From: Bacteroides acidifaciens
GTDB lineage: Bacteria; Bacteroidota; Bacteroidia; Bacteroidales; Bacteroidaceae
Direction: 5' to 3'
Length of the DNA stretch: 64,000 nt
Assembly: GCF_024623065.1 (NCBI RefSeq)
Contig: NZ_JANJZR010000012.1
Span: forward strand, 17,536-81,535
Shown here: positions 16,087 through 24,110 of the stretch, one piece after another
How the letters are laid out: each line of letters starts with the position of its first letter
How positions within the stretch are numbered: position 1 is the stretch's first letter
Position numbers and translations under genes: made by a program
The notes under the pieces: model-generated
The model's input: the letters and a program-made list of their open reading frames with translations, nothing else
The model's database searches: none
Told to the model about the DNA's origin: nothing

Positions 16087-18296
16087 TACAAATTGTTCAA
16101 GAAGAAGTTAGTTAAGCGTGTGTACAAGTGTTGGCGGGTATTGCCACCGTATATTCCATGATTACGGTTGGTATATACCTGCATATCGAATTGCTTTCCG
16201 AGTTGGACTAAGTGTTCTGCATACTCGGTACAGTTTTGGAAGTGTACATTGTCATCTGCCATACCATGTACAAGCAATAGGTTGCCATGCAGTTTGTCGG
16301 CACGGGTGAAAGCAGAGGACGCTTTATAGCCTTCGGCATTTTCTTTCGGGGTGCGCATGAAGCGTTCCGTATAAACCGTGTCGTAGAAGCGCCAGTCGGT
16401 CGGTGCGGCAACGGCCACTCCTGCCTTGAATACGGGAGTTCCTTCGCTCATACTCATCAGAGTCATGTATCCGCCGTAGCTCCATCCCCAAATACCGATG
16501 CGGTCTTTGTCCACGTAAGGTTGTTTGCCGAGGTAAAGAGCTGTTTCCACCTGGTCTCTGGCTTCTTTCACTCCGATTTTCAAGTAGGTGCACTTTTCAA
16601 AAGCCTCTCCGCGGCCGCCTGTTCCGCGACCGTCCACGCATACAACAATGAATCCGCGGCTTGCCATGTATGTTTCCCAACTGATGCCCCAAGTGTCCAA
16701 TACTTGTTGAGAGCCCGGGCCGCTGTATTGATACATCAGTACCGGATATTTCTTCGATGCGGAGAAATCTACAGGTTTCATCATCCATCCGTTCAGTGTT
16801 ACGCCGTCCGTAGTCTGGAAAGTGAAGAATTCTTTTTGCGGTACTGCATATCCTGATAGGGTCTGTTTCAACTGCTCATTTGTAATCAATGTCTTGAGTG
16901 TCTTACCCGAATTATCGTTCAAGGTCACCACCATAGGAGTGTTCAGGTTGGTGAACTTGTTCATATAATACTTCATTGATTTGCTGAACAGCGGAGTGTT
17001 TGTTCCTACTTGTTGGGAAAGTTTGGTCTTTTTGCCTTTCTTGTCTGTCTTGTAGACAGCTTTGCGCAACGGGCTTTCTTCATTGCTGGTGTAATAGAAA
17101 GAACCGTCTTCCTCGTCATATCCCAGGAAGTCTTTTACTTCAAACTTTCCGTTTGTCACCTTTTTAATGAGGTTGCCCCCCATGCTGTACCAATAAAGGT
17201 GGCTGTAACCGTCACGTTCACTGAGCAGGCTGAAGTATTCGGGATAAAATTCGATGTTATCGAAAGTGTTCTCTTTAATATAATAAGGAGACTCGTCACG
17301 CAATACCAGTTTGCAGAGTGTAGAACGAGGGTCGGCAAAGTAAAGGTCGAAACGATCCTGATGACGGTTCAGTGTCATGATAGCCAGCTTGCTGGCATCT
17401 TTGGTAAAACGGATGCGGGGAATATATCCGTCCGCGTCCAGCGGAAGTTTCATCGTACGGGTGACGCGTGATTTGATATCATACGTGCGTACTTCTACTT
17501 TAGAGTTCGGATAACCGGCTTTCGGATATTTATACGTATATTCTCCCGGATAATCTTTGAGGGCATCGATACGGGGGGCTTGTCCGGCAAATACTGGGAA
17601 CGTGTAAGAAGGAACTGCCGATTCATCGAAACGGATAAAGGCAATCTGCGTATTGTCAGCACTGAATTCCAAAGCGCGGTTGAAACTGAATTCTTCTTCG
17701 TACACCCAGTCGGGGATACCGTTGATGACAGAATTCTGTTTGCCGTCTTCCGTTACCTGGCTTTCACTGTTGCCATAAAGCAGCTTCACAAGAAAAATAT
17801 TGTTGTCACGGACAAAAGCAATCATTGTTCCGTCCGGAGAAAAGACGGGGACCTGTTGGGGGCCGCCGTCAGACAGCCGTTCAATAATGTTGTTTGTCGT
17901 AACGCCCTTATCATTTCGTTTCAAAGGGTAGATATAATGTACAGCTGTATAAGAATGCCGGTAGATCGGAGTCGTCTTGGTGGCAATCAGCAGTTTCTGA
18001 CCGTCGGGTGAGAACTGATAACTGTCGAAGTTCTTGAAGTCACATTCGCGTGCAGTGTTCACGTCGAAGATAACCTCTACCTTTTCACCTGTCTTGAAAG
18101 AGTATTTGATGATTTGCGTGCCTTCGGCGTTCATCTGTGTGTAGTGTTCACCGTCGGGTGTGGGGATGACTCCCTGAATGTTTTCCGGTCGGAAGCTTCC
18201 GGAGGTGACGTCTTTTAAATCAAGTGCCTTTGAGCCTTGGGCCATTCCGGTCAGGCAGAGAAGGCAGGCAAGCAGTGCTAAACTTATTTTTCTCAT
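16086..18296 (-). CDS. Dipeptidyl peptidase IV (S9 family)
   Basis: A serine exopeptidase that removes X-Pro/X-Ala dipeptides, exported to the periplasm. The start chosen is ATG 18294-18296 (MRKISLALLACLLCL), which gives a signal peptide and 736 residues. The longer frame to 18353 would start inside the -7 element at 18351-18358. An N-terminal beta-propeller (residues 30-480, with DWVYEEEF providing the Glu pair that holds the substrate N-terminus) precedes the alpha/beta-hydrolase domain with GWSYGG (Ser about 606), ADDNVH (Asp about 681) and NRNHG (His about 713). lipA follows with a 1-bp overlap. Confidence 0.93.
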   Translation of the reverse strand: MRKISLALLACLLCLTGMAQGSKALDLKDVTSGSFRPENIQGVIPTPDGEHYTQMNAEGTQIIKYSFKTGEKVEVIFDVNTARECDFKNFDSYQFSPDGQKLLIATKTTPIYRHSYTAVHYIYPLKRNDKGVTTNNIIERLSDGGPQQVPVFSPDGTMIAFVRDNNIFLVKLLYGNSESQVTEDGKQNSVINGIPDWVYEEEFSFNRALEFSADNTQIAFIRFDESAVPSYTFPVFAGQAPRIDALKDYPGEYTYKYPKAGYPNSKVEVRTYDIKSRVTRTMKLPLDADGYIPRIRFTKDASKLAIMTLNRHQDRFDLYFADPRSTLCKLVLRDESPYYIKENTFDNIEFYPEYFSLLSERDGYSHLYWYSMGGNLIKKVTNGKFEVKDFLGYDEEDGSFYYTSNEESPLRKAVYKTDKKGKKTKLSQQVGTNTPLFSKSMKYYMNKFTNLNTPMVVTLNDNSGKTLKTLITNEQLKQTLSGYAVPQKEFFTFQTTDGVTLNGWMMKPVDFSASKKYPVLMYQYSGPGSQQVLDTWGISWETYMASRGFIVVCVDGRGTGGRGEAFEKCTYLKIGVKEARDQVETALYLGKQPYVDKDRIGIWGWSYGGYMTLMSMSEGTPVFKAGVAVAAPTDWRFYDTVYTERFMRTPKENAEGYKASSAFTRADKLHGNLLLVHGMADDNVHFQNCTEYAEHLVQLGKQFDMQVYTNRNHGIYGGNTRQHLYTRLTNFFLNNL

Positions 18297-18350
18297 ATCA
18301 GTGTGTTTTTTATATGTTGCTTTTTTAATAAATATAGGGTTCGTATCTTG

Positions 18351-18358
18351 CAAAAATA
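18351..18358 (-). promoter_or_regulatory. -7-like element of the DPP-IV/lipA operon
   Basis: TATTTTTG on the minus strand fits TAnnTTTG, 54 bp before the chosen ATG. It helps decide the start of the DPP-IV gene. Confidence 0.5.
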
Positions 18359-18499
18359 CGAATAAATTGAATATCTGGCAGCGGGGTTTGGTTAAAAAAG
18401 TGTCTTCCGGTAGAAAAAACGCTCTTTGCGTGCCCGCAATTTGTTAGTGGTGCTGTATGTGCGGACGGACAACTTCAGCGGGGTATTGCCAAAGGATTG

Positions 18500-18675
18500 C
18501 TTGAAACCAAAGTTTCCATTACTTGAAACCAAAGTTTCTATTACTTGAAACTAAAGTTTCTATTACTTGAAACTAAAGTTTCTATTACTTGAAACTAAAG
18601 TTTCTATTGCTTGAAACTAAAGTTTCTATTGCTTGAAACTAAAGTTTCTATTGCTTGAAACCAAAGTTCCAAGCA
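18500..18675. repeat. Array of eight 22-bp repeats with a palindromic core
   Basis: Units start at 18500, 18522, 18544, 18566, 18588, 18610, 18632 and 18654. The consensus is CTT, then the 14-bp inverted repeat GAAACTAAAGTTTC, then TATTA or TATTG. The last copy is degraded. Variation is confined to C/T in the loop, one base in the stem, and A/G at the end. It lies in the gap between DPP-IV and the BlaI-like gene. Confidence 0.95.
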
Positions 18676-18739
18676 GTAGAAACGACAGTCGTCACTATAT
18701 CCTGACAATTTTGACATACAGACTTTGACTCTGTTTTTT

Positions 18740-18840
18740 GTGACAGCATACTTTGCTGTCACCATGCTGTCACACTGTGCTGTCACACTTTAAACTGGTT
18801 ATAACCAGTGTGATAGGACATAAACTGTGACAGGTGACAG
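18740..18840. repeat. Cluster of GTGACAG/CTGTCAC repeats
   Basis: GTGACAG at 18740, CTGTCAC at 18756, 18767 and 18780, a perfect 14-bp palindrome CTGGTTATAACCAG at 18795-18808, then TGTGACAGGTGACAG ending at 18840. It follows the 22-bp array and resembles in layout the motif-rich arms beside the other two arrays. The stretch 18841-18949 shows nothing else that I can name. Confidence 0.65.
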
Positions 18841-18949
18841 ATATTTTTCATTTTTTTATTTTATATGTAGGTAAATCTGTTGATACGGGTTGGTCTGTTT
18901 CGTTGCAACAAAGTAAACTATAGCTTTTAGTTTATATTAACTATAATAA

Positions 18950-18965
18950 TTAGTTTATAAACTAA
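18950..18965. promoter_or_regulatory. Probable operator of the BlaI-like repressor
   Basis: TTAGTTTATAAACTAA is a perfect 16-bp palindrome 37 bp before the ATG at 19003. A looser copy (TTAGTTTATATTAACTA) lies at 18928-18944. A palindrome before a BlaI-type gene suggests self-repression. Confidence 0.55.
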
Positions 18966-19002
18966 AACTTCTCGTTATTTGCATTCATATAAAGATGCAA
19001 CT

Positions 19003-19371
19003 ATGAAAGGATTAACAGCAAAAGAAGAAGAAATCATGGGATTCTTTTGGAAAAAAGGTCCCTTGTTCGTAAAAGAAATGTTGGCTTTCTATGAAGAACC
19101 GAAGCCGCATTTCAATACATTGTCTACCATTGTACGCGGGCTGGAAGAAAAAGGCTTTCTGGCTCATACTGTGTTTGGTAATACCTATCAATACTATCCT
19201 ATTGTAAGTGAGGAGGAGTTTCGTAAAGGTACGCTTCGGAATGTAATCAGTAAGTATTTCAATAACTCCTACTTGAGTGCAGTTTCATCCTTGGTCAAGG
19301 AAGAAGACATTTCTTTGGACGAGCTCAGGCAACTGATTCGGGAGGTGGAGAAAGCCGGAAAGGAAAGTTAA
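19003..19371 (+). CDS. BlaI/MecI-family transcriptional repressor
   Basis: A 122-residue winged-helix regulator. The start is ATG 19003 (MKGLTAKEEEIMGFFWKKG), since the longer frame would need a TTG. Residues 1-75 match BlaI: LTAKEEEIM, HFNTLSTIVRGLEEKGFL as recognition helix and wing, then NTYQYYPIVSEEEF. The C-terminal helices serve for dimerisation. In BlaI/MecI systems the membrane protease encoded next door triggers cleavage of the repressor. The BlaR1-like gene follows after 32 bp, and a perfect palindrome lies upstream. The target genes and signal here are unknown, and no beta-lactamase is nearby. Confidence 0.9.
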   Translation: MKGLTAKEEEIMGFFWKKGPLFVKEMLAFYEEPKPHFNTLSTIVRGLEEKGFLAHTVFGNTYQYYPIVSEEEFRKGTLRNVISKYFNNSYLSAVSSLVKEEDISLDELRQLIREVEKAGKES

Positions 19372-19403
19372 TCGGGAAAATATATAATTCAGGGAGCTGT
19401 ACT

Positions 19404-21719
19404 ATGGGAACATTTTTCGTTTATGTCTTGAAATCGTCTGTTTGTCTTGCCATGTTTTACCTGTTTTTCAGGATATTGCTTAGCAAGGAAACTTTTCATC
19501 GTTTTAATCGTATCGCTTTGTTGGGAATCTTGTTCTTGTCCTTGTTGCTTCCTTGGGTCGAAGTGACAACCGGTCGTCAGATGGAAGTGCAGCAAACGAT
19601 GCTTACCTTGGAACATTTATTGCAAAAGACGGAGACGACATCATCCATTGTTGCCGATGAGGCGGGTATAACTTCTGAAGCCGTTTCTTTGTCGTGGGTC
19701 GAAATCCTGCTGTTTGTCTATGGGGGCGGCATTGTCTTTTTTACTTGTCGCCATTTATATTCGTTGGTCTGTCTTTTCAGGTTGATACGTTCCGGCAGGC
19801 AGGAAAAGTGGGAAAACGGGACAATACTTGTGGTCCATCGGCAGGCGATAGCTCCGTTCAGTTGGATGAAGTATATCGTTATCAGCCGGAAGGATTTGGA
19901 GGAGAACGGACGCGAAATCCTGATTCATGAAGCGGCGCATATCCGCCACCGGCATTCTATCGACTTGCTGATAGCCGATGTCTGCGTGTTTTTCCAGTGG
20001 TTCAATCCCGGTGCATGGCTGTTGAAGCAGGAATTGCAGAATATTCACGAATATGAAGCGGACGAGACTGTCATCAACGAAGGAGTCAATGCCAAAGATT
20101 ATCAACTATTATTAATAAAAAAAGCCGTTGGCACAAGGCTCTACTCTATGGCCAACAGCTTTAATCACAGTAAACTTAAAAAACGTATCACTATGATGTT
20201 AAAAGAAAAATCAAGTCCGTGGGCACGGATGAAGTATTTGTATGTACTTCCGTTGGCGGCTGTTGCCGTAACTGCTTTTGCCCGTCCTGAAATCTCGGAG
20301 AAAGTGGAAGAGATTTCAGCAGTCAAAGTTAATGATTTGGTGGAAATTGTGCAAGAAAAGGTGTTGCAAGATAGCGTGCGTGTGCCGAAAAAGGCGGTTT
20401 CTACGAAGGCTGTATGCGTTGGAGGAAATGCGGAGTCCGCCAAAGAAGAAGTGGCTGTTTTTGTGGCGGTGGAACAGATGCCGGAATATCCCGGCGGCAT
20501 GGAAGCGCTGCAAAAGTATTTGGAAGAGAGAGTGGCAGGCTCTCCTGTGAAAGGTGAAGCAGGTGGAGTGGTAACGATCGGTTTCACAGTCACTGAAACC
20601 GGAAAAGTAACCAATGTGCAAGTTCTTGAATCTGACCAACCTTCGTTGAACAAGGAAGCCGAAAGGATCGTTAGTGAAATGCCGGACTGGATTCCGGGAA
20701 AGCAACGTGGTAAGCCTGTTTCTGTGAAGTATTCTGTTCCTGTAAGATTCGGTAATATCAGGTTTGGATGGGATAAACAACAGCTGATTCTTGTTGACGG
20801 TAAGGAAATCAGCATGAATGCTATGAAAAAGATGAATCCGTCAGAGATAGAGAGTGTGTCTGTACTGAAAGATAGCGCTTCTGTAAGAATATATGGCAAA
20901 CGTGGCGAAAATGGAGTGATTCTTGTGACTACCAAGAAGTCGGATACGACAACACAGTGTGATTCTCCTAAAGTGGATAATCAGGAAAACGTGGTACCCG
21001 ATTTTCAAGTTAGTGGGACTGTCGTTGACGAGCAGGGGCGTCCGAAAGCAGGTGTGAGCATACTTGTGCCTAATACGACTTATGGCACAATCACGTATAG
21101 AGGCGGTCATTTCAGTCTGAAAGCTATAAAGGGTGGTAGCCTGCTGTTTTCGTTTACCGGATACAAATCCGTGAAAGTTCCCGTAAGTGCTACAATGTCA
21201 GTGCGGATGGAGCAGGAAGTGGTGAAACTATTGCCGGAAACTACAAGTCGGCTGACGAGGATTAAAAGTACAGGCTCTAATGGTCTTATCAGTGGCAGCA
21301 GTGTTCATGGAATAAAAAATGGCGAAGAGCCTTTGATTATTATTGACGGGAAGGAAGCGTTGGAAAAGGATGCTCTGTCCAAACTTGCTCCCGATCATAT
21401 CAAAAGTCTCTCTATACTGAAAGATAAATCGGCTACGGCTGTTTATGGGGAAAAAGGAAAGGATGGAGTAATTATTATAGAAATGCTGACGGACGAGGAA
21501 TTTCAGGCTAAAAAGAATAATCCGAAAGGTTCCTATGCTAATGCATGGCAATTGGCGGAACATGCAGCGAAAGATATGTTGGGAGAAGTTATATATCTTT
21601 TGGATGGGAAAGAAGTACATGCGGGCATATTAGAAACTATGTCAGCTGAGAGCATTAAAACTGCATCTGCGGAAAATGTTGATGGCAAGGTTGTTATTCG
21701 TTTAGTGAGTAAAAAGTAA
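19404..21719 (+). CDS. BlaR1-type M56 metallopeptidase with TonB-C and plug-like modules
   Basis: A 771-residue membrane sensor/protease. Helices lie near 5-23, 35-52, 98-125 and 277-295. The M56 zinc site is HEAAH (175-179) with HEYEAD (215-220). After the last helix comes a TonB C-terminal domain (about 352-450, MPEYPGGMEALQKYL). Then follow a plug-like segment (461-512, VDGKE ... VLKDSASVRIYGKRG), a carboxypeptidase-regulatory-like domain (535-602), a second plug-like segment (643-694, IDGKE ... ILKDKSATAVYGEKG) and a shorter third (729-769). BlaR1 homologues normally carry a penicillin-binding sensor; here the outer part is built from TonB-system modules. It is co-transcribed with the BlaI-like gene. 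Confidence 0.85.
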   Translation: MGTFFVYVLKSSVCLAMFYLFFRILLSKETFHRFNRIALLGILFLSLLLPWVEVTTGRQMEVQQTMLTLEHLLQKTETTSSIVADEAGITSEAVSLSWVEILLFVYGGGIVFFTCRHLYSLVCLFRLIRSGRQEKWENGTILVVHRQAIAPFSWMKYIVISRKDLEENGREILIHEAAHIRHRHSIDLLIADVCVFFQWFNPGAWLLKQELQNIHEYEADETVINEGVNAKDYQLLLIKKAVGTRLYSMANSFNHSKLKKRITMMLKEKSSPWARMKYLYVLPLAAVAVTAFARPEISEKVEEISAVKVNDLVEIVQEKVLQDSVRVPKKAVSTKAVCVGGNAESAKEEVAVFVAVEQMPEYPGGMEALQKYLEERVAGSPVKGEAGGVVTIGFTVTETGKVTNVQVLESDQPSLNKEAERIVSEMPDWIPGKQRGKPVSVKYSVPVRFGNIRFGWDKQQLILVDGKEISMNAMKKMNPSEIESVSVLKDSASVRIYGKRGENGVILVTTKKSDTTTQCDSPKVDNQENVVPDFQVSGTVVDEQGRPKAGVSILVPNTTYGTITYRGGHFSLKAIKGGSLLFSFTGYKSVKVPVSATMSVRMEQEVVKLLPETTSRLTRIKSTGSNGLISGSSVHGIKNGEEPLIIIDGKEALEKDALSKLAPDHIKSLSILKDKSATAVYGEKGKDGVIIIEMLTDEEFQAKKNNPKGSYANAWQLAEHAAKDMLGEVIYLLDGKEVHAGILETMSAESIKTASAENVDGKVVIRLVSKK

Positions 21720-21731
21720 GATAGTCGAAGG

Positions 21732-22631
21732 CTACGATAAAGACTGGCGGAGGTATGCAAATATCTCCGCTTCTTGTTCCGGGTGGAACCAGCGTATTTC
21801 TTCATCCCGTTTGAACCAAGTCATCTGCTTGCGTGAATAAATACGTGAGTTCTGTTTTATCTTTTCGATGGCAAACGATAGTTCCCACTCTCCGTCCAAG
21901 TATTTGAACAGTTCCTTGTAGCCTACTGTATTGAGGGAGTTGAGGTGGCGGTAGGGGAGTACGGAACGTACCTCTTCCAGCAGTCCCTCTTCCATCATCA
22001 TATCTACGCGTCGGTTGATGCGGTCGTACAGTTCTTCCCGGTCGCGGGTCAGTCCTATTTTGATGATGCGGAAAGGGCGTTCTTTCTTTTGCTGCGTGCG
22101 GAAAGAAGTATATGTGCGTCCCGTCATATAGCAGATTTCCAGTGCATGAATCACTCGTTTGGGATTCTTTAAATCTACAATACGATAATATTCCGGGTCC
22201 AATAAGCGGAGTTCCGCGCAGAGTTGTTCGAGTCCTTCTTCCTCATATTTCTGCAACATGAGTTGGCGGGTTTCTGCATCAACGGTAGGAATGTCGTCAA
22301 TACCTTTGCAGATAGCATCAACATACATCATCGAGCCGCCGGTAAGAACCACGACTTCATGTTGGATAAATAATTTTTCAAGGATTTCCAGTGCTTCCGC
22401 TTCGTATTGGGCGGCACTGTAATAATCTGTAAGATGAAGCGTACCGACCAGGTGATGAGGTACACGTGCCAATTGTTCGGGAGTAGGCGCTGCCGTACCT
22501 ATTTTTAATTCAGCATAAAGTTGCCGCGAATCAGCAGATACAATGCTTGTCCGGAAATTCTCTGCTATCCGTAGACTCAATTCGGTTTTCCCTACGCCGG
22601 TAGGCCCTATAAGAACAATGAGAGTAGGCAA
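21732..22631 (-). CDS. miaA: tRNA dimethylallyltransferase
   Basis: A 299-residue enzyme that adds a dimethylallyl group to A37 of tRNAs reading UNN codons. It shows the P-loop [11 protein letters not shown] (9-19), the DSRQLY motif near 36-41, [10 protein letters not shown] and [19 protein letters not shown], all diagnostic of MiaA. The gap to the upstream pRiA4b-like gene is 116 bp and filled with short repeats, so shared transcription is uncertain. Its end is 12 bp from the convergent BlaR1-like gene. Confidence 0.96.
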   Translation of the reverse strand: MPTLIVLIGPTGVGKTELSLRIAENFRTSIVSADSRQLYAELKIGTAAPTPEQLARVPHHLVGTLHLTDYYSAAQYEAEALEILEKLFIQHEVVVLTGGSMMYVDAICKGIDDIPTVDAETRQLMLQKYEEEGLEQLCAELRLLDPEYYRIVDLKNPKRVIHALEICYMTGRTYTSFRTQQKKERPFRIIKIGLTRDREELYDRINRRVDMMMEEGLLEEVRSVLPYRHLNSLNTVGYKELFKYLDGEWELSFAIEKIKQNSRIYSRKQMTWFKRDEEIRWFHPEQEAEIFAYLRQSLS

Positions 22632-22635
22632 TGGA

Positions 22636-22745
22636 CTTAAGTGATTAGTGATTAATGATTAGTGATTAATGATTAGTGATTAGTAATTAATGCAATACGA
22701 ATATCTGTGCAGCGTTAATCATTAATCACTAACCACTAATCGTTA
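22636..22745. repeat. ATTAGTGATTAATG repeats forming an inverted repeat
   Basis: Direct copies of ATTAGTGATTAATG and variants (22640-22691) are followed after about 30 bp by the complementary sequence CATTAATCACTAACCACTAA (22720-22739). They would form a hairpin between the pRiA4b-like gene and miaA. A related sequence occurs at 27860-27925. Confidence 0.6.
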
Positions 22746-22747
22746 AA

Positions 22748-23302
22748 TTAAAATTTATCTTCTTCGAATGACCCGCCTGTGTCGCCACCAATATCGAATC
22801 CTTCCTGGTCGAAGTCTTCCATATCAAAATCTTGGTCTCCATAGAAGTTTTCGTCTAAGTCGAGAGAGCCGCCGGCAGCAGCCATTTCTTCAAAGTCGAC
22901 CGTTTGTTTGGGAGCTTCCCCTGATTTCTTGGTGCATTTGGCACCTTTCATTTCCTTTCCGGTAATGATTTCAGATAACTCGATGAAGAAACAACGCTCT
23001 GTCATGTAATCGAATATATACAGCAGTTTTTGCTTTTCATCTTCTACCAGCTCGTTGATAGGAGTTTCTTTCATTATCCAGCTGTCCATTTCCGGGTTGT
23101 CGTCCATTTCTTCCAAAGTCACTTCCTTTTCTTTTTCCCAATCATCATCGCAGATAAAGAATGAAGTCATCTGGTCGTTTGCGTACCCGACTGATTTCAG
23201 TATTGTCTCATGGAAGTCTAAGAAAGTTGCTTCCGGGTCAATTTGTATTTCTCTGACAAAATCGTCAACTTCATCAGATATGATAGTAAATCTGTATATC
23301 AT
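22748..23302 (-). CDS. pRiA4b ORF-3-like protein
   Basis: A 184-residue acidic cytoplasmic protein. The N-terminal half (IYRFTIISDEVDDFVREIQI, TFLDFHETILKSVGYANDQMTSFFICDDDW) matches the plasmid pRiA4b ORF-3-like family, a small beta-grasp-like fold of unknown function. The last 55 residues are low-complexity and rich in Asp, Glu, Gly and Phe. In Bacteroides it commonly lies beside lpxA, as here, 21 bp downstream of it, suggesting co-transcription with the lipid A genes. No activity can be assigned. Confidence 0.75.
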   Translation of the reverse strand: MIYRFTIISDEVDDFVREIQIDPEATFLDFHETILKSVGYANDQMTSFFICDDDWEKEKEVTLEEMDDNPEMDSWIMKETPINELVEDEKQKLLYIFDYMTERCFFIELSEIITGKEMKGAKCTKKSGEAPKQTVDFEEMAAAGGSLDLDENFYGDQDFDMEDFDQEGFDIGGDTGGSFEEDKF

Positions 23303-23323
23303 AATATGACTATTTTGAACTGT

Positions 23324-24103
23324 TTATTTAATAATACCACGTTCTGAGTTACGGATGAAGCCGATGATGTAGTCGATTTCAGGACTCTTTTCGAATTCAT
23401 CTTCAATTTTCTTTAATGCTTCTGTCGTGTTTAATCCACTTTGGTAGATGATACGATAGGCATTGTGAATGTTTTCAATTACTTCATTGGCAAAACCACG
23501 ACGGCGCAAGCCGATAATGTTGATTCCACTGAAAGCGATTGGTTCGCGTCCTGCAATGATATAAGGAGGAATATCTTTGCTGAAACGGCATCCGCCCTGA
23601 ATCATCACATGGCTTCCTACATGGCAAAACTGATGCATCAGGACATTGGCACTCACTATTGCGTTATCGTCAATAACGATTTCGCCTGCCATCTTGGTAG
23701 AATTTCCTATAATACATCCGTTTCCGACTAATGCGTCATGTGCCACATGCACACCTTCCATCAATAAGTTGTTATTTCCCACAATCGTGCGCCCTTTAGC
23801 TGCCGTGCCACGGTTAATAGTCACGTTTTCGCGAATCAGGTTGTTATCCCCGATTTCGGCTGTCGATTCTTCTCCGCGAAATTTCAGGTCTTGCGGAATA
23901 GCACCGATAACGGCACCCGGAAAAATCGTATTTCCATTACCAATACGTGAGCCATATAAAATATTGGCATTAGCCATAATTTTATTGTTGTCACCGATAA
24001 CCACGTTTTTATCTATGAATACAAAAGGCGCAATTTCTACATTTTCCCCGATTTTAGCTTCAGGATGAACATACGCTAAAGGACTTATCATTTGAATTTC
24101 CAA
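23324..24103 (-). CDS. lpxA: UDP-N-acetylglucosamine acyltransferase
   Basis: A 259-residue left-handed beta-helix enzyme that transfers a 3-hydroxyacyl chain to the 3-OH of UDP-GlcNAc, the first step of lipid A synthesis. Hexapeptide repeats run from about 10 to 185 (AKIGENVEIAPF, NVVIGDNNKI and so on). The catalytic histidine is in EGVHVAHDALVG, with HQFCHVGSHVMIQGG further on. The C-terminal helices (INIIGLRRRGF, AYRIIYQSG) are those of LpxA. It begins 7 bp after lpxC-fabZ. The initiator may be the first Met or Met5. Confidence 0.96.
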   Translation of the reverse strand: MEIQMISPLAYVHPEAKIGENVEIAPFVFIDKNVVIGDNNKIMANANILYGSRIGNGNTIFPGAVIGAIPQDLKFRGEESTAEIGDNNLIRENVTINRGTAAKGRTIVGNNNLLMEGVHVAHDALVGNGCIIGNSTKMAGEIVIDDNAIVSANVLMHQFCHVGSHVMIQGGCRFSKDIPPYIIAGREPIAFSGINIIGLRRRGFANEVIENIHNAYRIIYQSGLNTTEALKKIEDEFEKSPEIDYIIGFIRNSERGIIK

Positions 24104-24110
24104 TTGTTGA

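Noticed and set aside
18500..18675. CRISPR array
   Set aside because: The units are 22 bp head to tail with an almost constant 8-bp remainder; there are no unique spacers and no cas genes in the window.
19003..21719. Beta-lactam resistance operon
   Set aside because: The BlaI and BlaR1 families fit, but the sensor lacks a penicillin-binding domain and no beta-lactamase gene is adjacent.
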